Source of the DNA: Mesoterricola sediminis
GTDB taxonomy: Bacteria; Acidobacteriota; Holophagae; Holophagales; Holophagaceae
NCBI RefSeq assembly: GCF_030295425.1
Contig: NZ_AP027081.1
Span: 4,291,001 to 4,355,000 of the forward strand
Direction of reading: 5' to 3'
DNA: 64,000 bases
Below, piece after piece: positions 47,676-57,200 of the stretch; position 1 is the first letter of the stretch; the number at the start of each line of letters is the position of its first letter. The notes below the pieces were generated by a model that was not told the DNA's origin, searched no databases, and saw nothing but the letters and a program-made list of their open reading frames with translations. A program made the translations under genes and the position numbers.

Positions 47676-49655
47676 TCAGGCCCTCAGCTCGGCGCCGAGG
47701 CCCCGGGCCGCGGCCAGGGCCGCCTGGACCCATCCGTCCACCTCCTCGCCGGTGAGGGTCCGGTCCATGGCCTGGAAGCGGAGGCGCACCAGCCAGGCCT
47801 GCCGGCCCTGGGGCAGGCTCTTGTGGCGGAACACGTCCACGCAGCGCAGGTCCAGGAGGGGGGTGTCCGCCAGGGCGGCGGCCAGGGCCCCGTGCAGGGC
47901 CGCGTAGGCCTGGTCCAGGCCCACCAGGAGGCTGAGGTCCCGCTGGACGACAGGGAACCGGCTGAAGGGCTTGAACTTGGCGATCACGCGCTCGCCCGCG
48001 TCCGGCAGGTCGGACAGGGGGAGCTCCACGTGCCAGCCCAGGCCGACTTCGGAGCCGGCCTCCCAGCCGGTGAGCGCCCAGCGGTCGAAGCCGGCCAGGG
48101 CCGCCTCCGGCACGCCGAGGGCCTTGAGCACGCCCAGCAGGTGGCTCCGGCCCTCGGGCCCGCCCAGCTTCCGCGGGGGGGTCAGGGGATCCTCGCCGCC
48201 CATCTCCCCGCCCCACACGAGGCCCAGGGTCCAGGTCTCGGTCAGGCCGGCGGGCGTGGCCCGGAACACGGGGGCGATCTCGAAGAACCGCACCTCCCGG
48301 GCCCCCCGCTCCAGGTTCAGGCGGGCGACGCTGTCCAGGCTGCGCAGGAGGGTGCCGCGCATGAGTGAATAATCCTCGCCCAGGGGGTTGCCCAGGGTGC
48401 GCCGGGCCGGGTCGTCCCCCATGGGGTGCCCGTCCTCCGCCTCCTTGGGATCCTGGAAGCCCAGGGTCACGGTCTGCTGGAAGCCCAGGCTGGCGAGGCG
48501 CGCGGCGAGCTTCCGGCGCTTGAGGTAGCCCGGGTCCAGGGGCGCGGGGGAGCTGTCCAGGGGCGGCAGGATGGCGGGAATGCTTTCATAGCCGACCAGG
48601 CGCAGCACCTCCTCGGCCAGGTCCTCGGGAATGGCGAGGTCGTGGCGCCAGGTGGGGGGGATCACCCGCCACCCATCGGCCAGGGACTCCACCGTGCAAC
48701 CCAGGGCCCGGAGGAAGCCGGCGGCCTGCTCCGGATCCACCGGATGGCCGGCGACCCGGGTCACCATGGCGGCGGGCAGGACGATGGGCGCCTTGGGGGC
48801 CGGCCCCTCGCCCACGGTCCAGGCGCCCACAAGGCGGGCGCCAGCCCAGGCAACCAGACGATGGGCGAGCAGGTCGCGGGCCACCCGCGCCATGGCGGGG
48901 TCCGCGCCGCGGCCGAAGCGGGCGCCGGCGTCGGTGTGGAGGCCGTGGCGGTGGGCCATGGCCCGCACCGTGCGCGGATCGAACCAGGCGCTTTCCAGGA
49001 GGACGCGCTTCGTCTCCGGGGTCACCTTGGTGCCGTCGCCGCCCATGACGCCGGCCAGGGCCACGGGGCCCGCCGCGTCGGCGACGAGGAGGTCCCTGGG
49101 GGTCAGCTTGCGCTCGACGCCGTCCAGGGTCACGAGGGTCTCGCCCTCCCGGGCCCAGCGCACGCAGAGGTGCCCCTGGATGCGGTCCGCGTCGAAGGCG
49201 TGGGAGGGATGCCCGTAGCGGTGCAGCAGCTCGTTGGAGGCGTCCACGGCGGGCAGGTCCTTGGCCCCGGCGCCCATGGCGGCGAGGAAGGCCTTCACGT
49301 CGGCGGGGGTGCCCTGGGGGCGGCCCAGCTCCAGCACGGCGGTGGCGTAGAGGGGACCCGCCGCGCCCGCCTCCAGGCGGATGGGCAGCAGGGGCTCGCC
49401 CTCGACGAGGGGGGCCGCGTCCACCGGCACGAGGGGCGCGCCGAGCCTGGCGGCCAGGTCCCGGGCCATGCCCCGGTGGGACTGGGCGTCGCCGCGGTTG
49501 GCGGTGATGTCCACTTCGAGGATGCAGGAGCCGTCGCGCTCTTCGACCCCGTCCACGGGGAAGCCGAGCCCCGCGAGCAGCTCGCAGACGTCCTGGACGG
49601 GCCTGCCCTCCAGCGCGGGGAGTTCCCGCTTGAGTGCGCCGAGTTCGATGAGCAT
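47676..49655 (-). CDS. pheT: Phenylalanyl-tRNA synthetase beta subunit, short form without the OB-fold tRNA-binding domain
   Basis: 659 residues against about 800 in most bacteria. After the first 37 residues (to FPVDGVEERDG) the chain goes straight into LEVDITANRGDAQSHRGMAR, which normally comes after a tRNA-binding OB domain of about 110 residues; that domain is missing. The B3/B4 editing region, B5 (LPAAMVTRVAGHPVDPEQA), the catalytic-like core and the C-terminal FDX-ACB domain (FSRFPVVQRDLSLLVGL) are present. Its ATG overlaps the pheS stop as TGATG. With PheS it forms the alpha2-beta2 enzyme that charges tRNA-Phe. Confidence 0.94.
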   Translation of the reverse strand: MLIELGALKRELPALEGRPVQDVCELLAGLGFPVDGVEERDGSCILEVDITANRGDAQSHRGMARDLAARLGAPLVPVDAAPLVEGEPLLPIRLEAGAAGPLYATAVLELGRPQGTPADVKAFLAAMGAGAKDLPAVDASNELLHRYGHPSHAFDADRIQGHLCVRWAREGETLVTLDGVERKLTPRDLLVADAAGPVALAGVMGGDGTKVTPETKRVLLESAWFDPRTVRAMAHRHGLHTDAGARFGRGADPAMARVARDLLAHRLVAWAGARLVGAWTVGEGPAPKAPIVLPAAMVTRVAGHPVDPEQAAGFLRALGCTVESLADGWRVIPPTWRHDLAIPEDLAEEVLRLVGYESIPAILPPLDSSPAPLDPGYLKRRKLAARLASLGFQQTVTLGFQDPKEAEDGHPMGDDPARRTLGNPLGEDYSLMRGTLLRSLDSVARLNLERGAREVRFFEIAPVFRATPAGLTETWTLGLVWGGEMGGEDPLTPPRKLGGPEGRSHLLGVLKALGVPEAALAGFDRWALTGWEAGSEVGLGWHVELPLSDLPDAGERVIAKFKPFSRFPVVQRDLSLLVGLDQAYAALHGALAAALADTPLLDLRCVDVFRHKSLPQGRQAWLVRLRFQAMDRTLTGEEVDGWVQAALAAARGLGAELRA

Positions 49656-50749
49656 CAGTCCAGCCCTCCCATGGAATTGAGGAATCTCTGGTCGTTCTCG
49701 AAGAAGAGCCGCAGGTCCGGGGTCTGGCTCACCATCATGGCGGTGCGCTCCACCCCCATGCCGAAGGCGAACCCGCTCCACACCGCGGGATCGATGCCGG
49801 CGTAGGCCAGCACGTTGGGATGGATGAGGCCCGCGCCCAGGAGCTCGACCCAGCCCGAGCCCTTGCAGACGCGGCAGCCGGAGCCGCCGCAGAGGGGGCA
49901 CCGCACGTCCATCTCGGCGCCGGGCTCCACGAAGGGGAAGTAGCTGGGCCGGAAGCGCACGTCGGCGCCGGGCCCGAAGAGCGCCTTCATGGCGTAGCTC
50001 AGGGTGCCCTTCAGGTGGTGCATGCCGATGCCCTTGCCCACGAGCATCCCTTCCACCTGGTGGAACATGGGGCTGTGGGTGGGGTCGATCTCGTCCTTGC
50101 GGTAGACGCGGCCCGGGGCCAGGAACCGGATGCCCCCGGAGCGCTCGAGCTCGGAGAGGCCGTCGGGGCCCTTGGCTCCGATGCGCTTCAGCACCCGCAC
50201 CTGGACGGGGCTGGTGTGGGTCCGGAGGAGGAGCCCCCCGCCCTGGCGGAAGTAGAAGGTGTCCGCGCTGCCGCGCGCGGGGTGGTCCTCGGGGATGTTG
50301 AGGCCGTCGAAGTTGTGCTCCTCGGTCTCCGCCTCGGGCCCCTCCTCCACGTGGTAGCCCAGGGGGCGGAAGACGTCCACGAGGCGGTCCATGAGGCGGT
50401 TCAGGGGGTGCAGGGCGCCCTGGGCGGGCACGGGCGGCGGCAGGGTCGGATCCCAGCCGCTGGCCAGGGCCGCGGCGCGCTTGCGGGCCTCCTCCAGCTC
50501 GGCCTGGCGGGTGCGGAGGCCCTCCTCCCACTGGGTCTTCAGGGCATTGGCCGCGGCGCCCAGTTCGCGCTTCTGCTCCTTGGGGGCGGCCTTCAGCAGT
50601 TCCATGAGCCGCGCGGCGTGGCTGCCTTCGCGGCCCACGTAGGCCCCCTTCAGGCGCAGCAGGGCGTCCAGGTCGGCGCAGGCGGCCAGGGCCTCCGGGA
50701 AGGCCTGTCGGGCTTCCTCGATCTCGGGTGGCAGGAGGGTGGTTTCCAT
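49655..50749 (-). CDS. pheS: Phenylalanyl-tRNA synthetase alpha subunit
   Basis: 364 residues. An N-terminal coiled-coil arm (about residues 1-95) precedes the class II catalytic core: motif 2 around LLRTHTSPVQVRVLKR and RVYRKDEIDPTHSPMFHQVE, and motif 3 in GFAFGMGVERTAMM. A zinc-type insertion CPLCGGSGCRVCKGSGW, near residue 300, occurs in a subset of bacterial PheS. The enzyme activates phenylalanine with ATP. It follows rplT after 70 bases that contain a hairpin, and overlaps pheT. Confidence 0.96.
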   Translation of the reverse strand: METTLLPPEIEEARQAFPEALAACADLDALLRLKGAYVGREGSHAARLMELLKAAPKEQKRELGAAANALKTQWEEGLRTRQAELEEARKRAAALASGWDPTLPPPVPAQGALHPLNRLMDRLVDVFRPLGYHVEEGPEAETEEHNFDGLNIPEDHPARGSADTFYFRQGGGLLLRTHTSPVQVRVLKRIGAKGPDGLSELERSGGIRFLAPGRVYRKDEIDPTHSPMFHQVEGMLVGKGIGMHHLKGTLSYAMKALFGPGADVRFRPSYFPFVEPGAEMDVRCPLCGGSGCRVCKGSGWVELLGAGLIHPNVLAYAGIDPAVWSGFAFGMGVERTAMMVSQTPDLRLFFENDQRFLNSMGGLD

Positions 50750-50768
50750 TGGGGTTCCCCTAAACAGA

Positions 50769-50792
50769 GGAAGGCCGCGAATGCGGCCTTCC
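50769..50792 (-). terminator. Hairpin in the pheS leader
   Basis: A perfect ten-base stem (GGAAGGCCGC with GCGGCCTTCC, loop of four) lies between the rplT stop and pheS, followed on the minus strand by TCTGTTT. It may be a partial terminator or attenuator that lowers pheST expression relative to the ribosomal protein genes. Confidence 0.5.
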
Positions 50793-50819
50793 GGTCTGCT
50801 GCGATGTCTGTTGCTTCGC

Positions 50820-51167
50820 TCAGCCCTTGGCCACGGCCACGAGCTTGGTAAAGGCCTCCGGGTTGCGGACGGCGAGGTCGGCCAGGATCTTGCGGTCCAG
50901 GTCGATGCTGGACTTCTTCAGGCCGCCCATGAAGCGGGAGTAGGAGATCCCGTTCATCTGGCAGGCGGCGCCGATGCGCACGATCCAGAGCCGGCGGAAA
51001 TCGCGCTTCCGCACCTTGCGGTCGCGGTAGCTGTAGAGCAGGGCCTTCTCGACGGCTTCCTTCGCGCTCCGGTAGAGGCGGGACTTGGCGCCGTAGAAGC
51101 CCTTGGCGAACTTCATCATGCGCTTGCGGCGCTGGACACGCTTGAAACCGCGTTTGACTCGGGTCAT
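50820..51167 (-). CDS. rplT: 50S ribosomal protein L20
   Basis: 115 residues, full length. [20 protein letters not shown] is the basic RNA-binding start, with [20 protein letters not shown] and [20 protein letters not shown] as conserved core. L20 binds 23S rRNA early in 50S assembly and in some bacteria represses its own operon by binding the mRNA leader. It lies between rpmI (101 bases upstream) and pheS. Confidence 0.97.
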   Translation of the reverse strand: MTRVKRGFKRVQRRKRMMKFAKGFYGAKSRLYRSAKEAVEKALLYSYRDRKVRKRDFRRLWIVRIGAACQMNGISYSRFMGGLKKSSIDLDRKILADLAVRNPEAFTKLVAVAKG

Positions 51168-51190
51168 CGTTCTTCCTTTCCTCGTGGCAA

Positions 51191-51241
51191 CCCCTTCACC
51201 TGGGGTTTTGGATGGCCACTATGGGGGCGGCAACGGCCGCC
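51191..51241 (-). promoter_or_regulatory. Two hairpins in the rplT leader
   Basis: Between rpmI and rplT, the minus strand can form GGCGGC-CGTT-GCCGCC (plus 51226-51241) and CCCC-AGGTGAA-GGGG (plus 51191-51205). They could be the site where L20 acts on its own message, as known near this gene in other bacteria; the specific L20 site cannot be recognised here. Confidence 0.3.
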
Positions 51242-51268
51242 GGGGTCCTTGGCTTTCCTGACGGCCGG

Positions 51269-51466
51269 TTAGGCGTAGGGGAGCATGTCCTTGACGCGGC
51301 CGAGATCGGCCTTGTCAACCATGCCGCCCATGTCCAGCTGGCGCTTACGCTTGCTGGCCTTCTTGGTCAGGATGTGGCGCTGGTGGGAGCAGCCGCGCTT
51401 GAAGAGACCGCTGCCGGTCTTCTTGAAGCGCTTCTGGGCGCCCTTGTGGGTCTTGAGTTTAGGCAT
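51269..51466 (-). CDS. rpmI: 50S ribosomal protein L35
   Basis: 65 residues, full length. [20 protein letters not shown] and the [20 protein letters not shown] core are unmistakable L35. A GAGG site lies five bases before ATG 51466. It sits 25 bases after infC, in the conserved infC-rpmI-rplT order. Confidence 0.97.
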   Translation of the reverse strand: MPKLKTHKGAQKRFKKTGSGLFKRGCSHQRHILTKKASKRKRQLDMGGMVDKADLGRVKDMLPYA

Positions 51467-51491
51467 GACTACCTCGGGGACGTTGAGTGGA

Positions 51492-52103
51492 TCAGATCGA
51501 TCCGGCGGCCTTCGCTCCTTCGGCTTCGGCGGGGGCCTCGGCCTGGGGAGTTGGGGATTTGGCAGGGGGTTTCGGCTTCTTGACCTGCTCCACCGGCCGG
51601 GGAATGATGATCGCGTGCATGTCGCGGCCATCGATGCCGGCGGGCTTCTCGACGATGCACTTCTCGCCGATGCGGGCCAGGACGTCTTCAATGATCCGGT
51701 AGCCGATGTCCCGGTGCACGACCTCGCGGCCGCGGAACATGACCACCACCTTGACCTTGTCGCCTTCCTCCAGGAACCGGAGGATGTGCTTCACCTTGAA
51801 GTCGAAGTCGTGGTCGTCGGTGCGGGGGCGGAACTTCACCTCCTTGACCACGATGTTCTTCTGCTTGGCGCGGGCGGCGTGCTCCCGCTTGGCTTCCATG
51901 AACTTGTACTTGCCGTAGTCCATGATCCGGCAGACCGGGGGGTTGGCCGTGGGCGAGACCTCGACCACGTCGAGACCCTTGGCCTCGGCGATCCGGACGG
52001 CTTCGTGGGGCGTCATGACGCCCAGCTGCGTTCCGTCTTCGCCGATGACGCGGATTTCCGGCGCGCGGATGCCATCGTTGATGCGTGTCTCGTTGGCTCG
52101 GAT
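51492..52103 (-). CDS. infC: Translation initiation factor IF-3 with AUC start codon
   Basis: 203 residues if translation starts at the ATC at 52103-52101. That codon lies five bases after GGGGAGG and opens [20 protein letters not shown], the normal IF-3 N-terminus; the first in-frame ATG (52016) would remove the start of the N-domain. Conserved parts include [38 protein letters not shown] and [19 protein letters not shown]. The C-terminus has a proline/alanine-rich tail. IF-3 rejects non-standard start codons, so a non-AUG start gives self-repression, as with the AUU of E. coli. Confidence 0.93.
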   Translation of the reverse strand: MRANETRINDGIRAPEIRVIGEDGTQLGVMTPHEAVRIAEAKGLDVVEVSPTANPPVCRIMDYGKYKFMEAKREHAARAKQKNIVVKEVKFRPRTDDHDFDFKVKHILRFLEEGDKVKVVVMFRGREVVHRDIGYRIIEDVLARIGEKCIVEKPAGIDGRDMHAIIIPRPVEQVKKPKPPAKSPTPQAEAPAEAEGAKAAGSI

Positions 52104-52169
52104 ACGGTCCTCCCCATGAATGCAAGGAAAGTGATGTTAACAGCAAATCCCGGAAAAATAAAGGAAACT

Positions 52170-54083
52170 TCAGCGCGCCCTCGTCCGGATCTCCCGGACC
52201 AGATCCTCGAGGAAGGCATCAAGCGGACGGGCACCCTGGTCCCCGAGGCTGCGGTGCCGCACGGACACGGTGCCCGCGGCCGCCTCGCGGTCGCCGAGGA
52301 CCAGCATGTAGGGGATCTTCTGGAGCTGGGCCTCCCGGATCTTGGCGTTGACCTTCTCGTTGCGCAGGTCCAGCTCCACCCGGATCCCGAGGTCCAGGCA
52401 CCGCTCGCGGATGACGCGCGCGTAGTCGTGCGCCCGGTCGGTGATGGGCAGGACCGCCACCTGGACGGGGGCCAGCCAGGTGGGGAAGGCGCCCGCGCAG
52501 TGCTCGATGAGGATGCCCATGAAGCGCTCAAGGCTGCCCAGGATGGCCCGGTGCAGCATGACGGGCACCCCTTCGGTGCCGTCCTGCTTCACGTAGATGA
52601 GGCCGAACCGGGTGGGCATGGAGTAGTCCACCTGCAGGGTGCCCAGCTGCCAGGGGCGCTTGAGGGCGTCCAGCACCTGGAAGTCGATCTTGGGGCCGTA
52701 GAAGGCGCCGTCCCCCTCGTTGATGTGGAAGGGCATGCCGGCCTCGCGCAGGGCCGAGGCCAGGGCCTCCTCCGCGTGGTCCCAGATCTCGTCCGCGCCC
52801 AGGCGCTCCGCGGGCCGGGTCGACAGGCCCACCCGCAGCTCGTGGAAGCCGAAGGTGTCGTAGACGTTCTTGATGAAGGCCAGGAAGGAGGCCATCTCCT
52901 CCTTCATCTGCTCCGGCGCGCAGTAGATGTGGGCGTCGTCCTGGCAGAAGGTCCGGACCCGGGTCAGGCCATGGGTCACCCCTGAGCGCTCGTACCGGTG
53001 CAGGCGCCCGAAGTCGGCGTAGCGGATGGGCAGGTCCCGGTACGAATGCCGCCCGTTGCCGTAGATCAGGCAGTGGCTGGGGCAGTTCATGGGCTTGAGG
53101 GCGTACTCCCGCTCGTCCACGGTCGTGAAGTACATGTTCTCGCGGTAGTGGTCGTAGTGGCCGCTGGTCTTCCACAGGTGCACGTCGATGGCCTGGGGGG
53201 TGATCACCTCCGCGTAGCCCTGCTTCAGGTAGAGGCTGCGCATGAAGTTGACCAGCTCGTTGTAGACCACCGTGCCCTTGGGGTGGAAGAAGGGCGAGGC
53301 GGGGGCCTCCTGGTGGAAGCTGAAGAGCCCCAGTTCCTTCCCGAGCTTGCGATGGTCGCGGGCCCGGGCCTCCTCCAGCATCTTCAGGTGCTCGTCGAGC
53401 TCCTTCTGGGTGTGGAAGGCCGTGCCGTAGATGCGGCAGAGCTGGGCATTCTTCTCGCTGCCCTTCCAGTAGGCGGCGGCGGTGTTGAAGAGCTTGAAGG
53501 CCTTGATCTTCCCGGTGTCGGGCACGTGGGGGCCGCGGCAGAGGTCGTAGAAGTCGCCCTGGCTGTAGCCCGTGATCGTTTCGCCCTCGGGGATGTCGGA
53601 GACGAGCTCCACCTTCAGGCCCTCGCCCATGGCCTCGAAGCGCGCGATGGCGGCGCTCCGCGCCAGCTCCTCCCGGCGCACCGGGACGGCCTCGGCGGCG
53701 ATCTTCCGCATCTCGTCCTCGATGCGGCCCAGGTCCTCGGGCGTGAAGAAGGGGTCCACCTGGAAGTCGTAGTAGAAGCCGTCCTCGATCACGGGACCGA
53801 TGCCCACCTTGGCGTGGGGGAAGAGCCGCTTCACCGCCTGGGCGAGCAGATGGGCGGTGGAGTGGCGGATCACCTCCAGGGCGTCCGGGTCCTTGGGGGT
53901 CACGATGGCCACCTGGGCGCCCTCGGGCAGGGGGGCCTTGAGATCCTTGAGTTTGCCATCCACCCGGGCGGCGATGGCCGCGTCCAGGAGGCGGGGGCTG
54001 ATGGTTCCGGCCAGGTCCGCACCAGTCGCCCCATCCGGCAGCTGGCGGATGGAATCGTCGGGAAGGCGCACGGAAACAGGCAT
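52170..54083 (-). CDS. thrS: Threonyl-tRNA synthetase
   Basis: 637 residues, full length. The N-terminal TGS domain (MPVSVRLPDDSIRQLPDGAT) is followed by the editing domain with RHSTAHLLAQAVKRLFPHAK (HxxxH zinc motif), the class II core with motif 2 LHRYERSGVTHGLTRVRTFC, QDDAHIYC, catalytic zinc region MNCPSHCLIYG and motif 3 PVMLHRAILGSLERF, and the anticodon domain from about residue 535. It heads the thrS-infC-rpmI-rplT-pheS-pheT run and is divergent from the NHL lipoprotein gene. Confidence 0.97.
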   Translation of the reverse strand: MPVSVRLPDDSIRQLPDGATGADLAGTISPRLLDAAIAARVDGKLKDLKAPLPEGAQVAIVTPKDPDALEVIRHSTAHLLAQAVKRLFPHAKVGIGPVIEDGFYYDFQVDPFFTPEDLGRIEDEMRKIAAEAVPVRREELARSAAIARFEAMGEGLKVELVSDIPEGETITGYSQGDFYDLCRGPHVPDTGKIKAFKLFNTAAAYWKGSEKNAQLCRIYGTAFHTQKELDEHLKMLEEARARDHRKLGKELGLFSFHQEAPASPFFHPKGTVVYNELVNFMRSLYLKQGYAEVITPQAIDVHLWKTSGHYDHYRENMYFTTVDEREYALKPMNCPSHCLIYGNGRHSYRDLPIRYADFGRLHRYERSGVTHGLTRVRTFCQDDAHIYCAPEQMKEEMASFLAFIKNVYDTFGFHELRVGLSTRPAERLGADEIWDHAEEALASALREAGMPFHINEGDGAFYGPKIDFQVLDALKRPWQLGTLQVDYSMPTRFGLIYVKQDGTEGVPVMLHRAILGSLERFMGILIEHCAGAFPTWLAPVQVAVLPITDRAHDYARVIRERCLDLGIRVELDLRNEKVNAKIREAQLQKIPYMLVLGDREAAAGTVSVRHRSLGDQGARPLDAFLEDLVREIRTRAR

Positions 54084-54182
54084 CGGGACCTCGTCGTCAA
54101 ACGTCCAGTTTAACGCAAAGCCGGGCCCCCGCCCGGGTTCGTTTCCCGGAGGTCCCCCGGTTGCGCCCGGCCTGCTCCGGCC

Positions 54183-54207
54183 TAGATTATAAATTATTTG
54201 TTATACC
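54183..54207. promoter_or_regulatory. AT-rich promoter island between thrS and the NHL lipoprotein gene
   Basis: TAGATTATAAATTATTTGTT is a stark AT-rich patch in the 135-base divergent gap. On the minus strand it reads TATAAT (plus 54186-54191), a perfect -10 for thrS that would give a leader of about 90 bases. No clear -35 is seen. On the plus strand the lipoprotein ATG is too close for the same box to serve it well. Confidence 0.4.
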
Positions 54208-54218
54208 CCGGAGCCCCC

Positions 54219-57200
54219 ATGCTCAACGCGTCCGACCTCTTTCCCCGCCAGGCCCCCGTCAATGGGCCCAGTCGGTTGTTCGCATGGTTCCAGGTACTCC
54301 TCGTCCTCCTGCTCCCCTTCCTCCTGGCTTCCTGCCGCAGCGTGGACCGGTCGGGCCTCCAGGGGCCCGAACCCCCGCCCCTCATCCAGGCCTTCGCCCC
54401 GGGCACGCCGCTCATCACCGCGGGGGACACCACGTCCCTCCTCGCGACCTTCACGGGGGAAGGCTTCGTCCAGGGGCTGGGCCCCATCGGCTCGGGCCTG
54501 CCCCTGGCCGTCAGCCCCGCGGTCACCACCACCTATGTCCTCACGGTCCTCGCACCGGATGGACGCAGCGAAACACGCCAGACCACCCTCCAGGTGGTCC
54601 CGCCCCCCGTGTCCCCCGTGATCCTGGGGGGCTCCGAGACCCTGGTCGAACAGGCCCCCGCGACCTTCCACGTGGACCCCGCGGCCGGCCTCACCTACCG
54701 CTGGACGCTCCAGGGGAGCGGCACCCTGGTCGCCGGAGCCGACACCCCGGAGGTGGCCCTGCGGGCCGGGGCTCCGGGCACCCTGGTCCTGGGCTGCGCC
54801 GCCCTCAATGCCGCGGGCCGCCAGACGCCCTGGGTCTTCCGCGCCGTGACGGTGATCCCCCTGCCCACGTCCCTCACCCTCACCGCCCCAGCCACCGCCT
54901 TCGCGGGGGAGACCGGGCTGGGGGCCTGGGTGCCCAGCCAGCCCGGAAGCACGTACGCGTGGGAGATCACCGGCGGCCAGATCACCGCCGGGGCGGGGAC
55001 GCCGGCCCTCACCTTCACGGCCGGCGATCCGGGGAGCCTGCTGCTCCGCTGCACCCTGACCGACGCCTTCGGCCAGCAGACCACCGCCTCCCGCACCGTC
55101 CAGGTCCTGCCGGCCCCCCTGATCACGGCCCCCGCCTTCGTGACCGCGGGGCTGGGCGCCTCCGCCCAGGCCGCCGCCGCCACCCCGGGGACGCCCCTCG
55201 CCTGGACCCTCATCAACGCGACCCTCGACAGCGGGAACGGTTCCCCCACCATCGCCTTCACCCCCGTGGCCCCGGGGTCCGTCGTGCTCATGTGCACCGA
55301 CGGCACGGTCACCTATGTCCGCGAACTCACCGCCGTGGCGCCCCCGTCCATCACCAGCTTCCAGGCGGTGAACGACCTGGTGGGCACCCAGGCTCCCGCG
55401 ATCCTCCAGGCGGCCTTCGCGGACGGGTCCGCCACCGTGGACCCCGGCGGACTCGCCATCCGCGCGGGCGAGGCCCTGACCACCGCCCCCCTGCAGACCG
55501 GCACCACCTTCACCCTCACCGTGACCAACGCCGCCGGGGCCCAGGCCACCCGGACCTGCCGGGTCGAGGCCGCCGCCATTGAACGGGTGGCCGGGTTCCC
55601 CAACGGGGCAGGCACCCGGAACGGGTCCGGCCAAAGGGCCTTCTTCCTCCGGCCGGGAGGCCTCGCCGTGGACGCCGTGGGCAACCTCTACGTGGCGGAT
55701 CCGGACGCCCACGCCATCCGCATGATCGACCTCACCCGGGCCGTGACGACCCTGGCCGGCGACCCCCTGGTCCCGGGCAGCCTGGATGGGCCCGTCGCCG
55801 AGGCGAGGTTCGTCAGCCCCGTGGCCCTCGCCTGGTCCCGCTACCATGACGCCCTGTTCGTGGCGGACCCAGGCGGACACGTGATCCGGCGGATCCAGGA
55901 GGGGACCGTGAGGACGTGGGCGGGCCTCGCGGGCAGCCCGGGCGACACGGACGGGCCCTTCATGCAGGCTCGGCTGCGGAACCCCACGGCCCTGGTGGCC
56001 ACGGACGATGGAGGCCTGTACTTCATCGACAGCACGGAGAGCGGCGCCCGGATCCGCTGGGTCAGCCCCACCCAGGAAGTGACCACGTATGCGGGCTCCG
56101 GAAGCGGAACCAGCTCGGACGCCCTCAACCGCCTCGACGCGGGCTTCGGGTCCCTCGGGGGCATGGCCCGGGATGGCGCCGGAAACCTCTATGTGACCGA
56201 CACCTCCACCCACACCATCCGCGTGATCCAAACCGAGGGTCCTGTTCGGACCCTCGCCGGCGGGGCCGGCGAGGCCGGCTGGGTGGACGCGGGGACTGGG
56301 ACCGAGGTCCGCTTCAACACGCCCATGGGCATCACCTTCAACCCCTTGGATGGGACCCTGACCGTGGCCGACAGGGGGAACAACCGCGTCCGCAAGGTGG
56401 ACCCCGGATCGGGAGCCACCACGACCCTGTTCGGCTCCGGCACCGCGGGCTATGTCAATGGACCCGGCGTCACGGCCCAGGTGGACGGCGTCCAGGACCT
56501 GGCCTACCTCCCGGACCGCCGTCTGGTCTTCACCGATGTGAACAACAACAGCCTTCGCTCCTTCTTCCCCAACTCGGGCGTGCAGCTGTTCGCCGGACAT
56601 GGCCGGCCCCAGGCTGGGTGGCAGGACGGGGATGCGGGCACGGCGACCTTCTCCGGTCCGTCCGGACTCGCCCGGGAGGGCGACGGCACCCTCTATGTGG
56701 CGGACACCGCTTCCAACCTGATCCGGCGCATCGGACCGGACGGGCAGGTCCAGACCCTCGCGGGCCAGGCGAACACGGCCGGCACCCTGGACGGCCCAGC
56801 CCTGGGCGGGGCCCTGTTCGGCCAGCCGAAAGGGCTGCTCCTCGGCCCGGGTCGCCTTCTGATCAGCGACCCCCTGAATGGCACCCTCCGCACCCTGCCC
56901 CTGGACGTCCAGAATCCCCAGGTCGGCACCCTGGCGGGGGAGGCCACGGACAAGGGGACCGTCGATGGCCCCGTGGCGTTGGCCCGGTTCAGGGCCCCCG
57001 AAGGCTTCGCGCAGGACGCCGCCGGCGTCGTCTACATCGCGGACGCCGAGGCCCATGTGATCCGGAGGCTGGGGACCGACGGCACGGTGACGACCCTGGC
57101 CGGCGCCCCGGACACGCCCGGCTATGTGGATGCCCCCGGCCTGGATGCCCGGTTCAAGCAACCCTGCGGCCTGGCCCTCCAGGGGAACACCCTCTATGTG

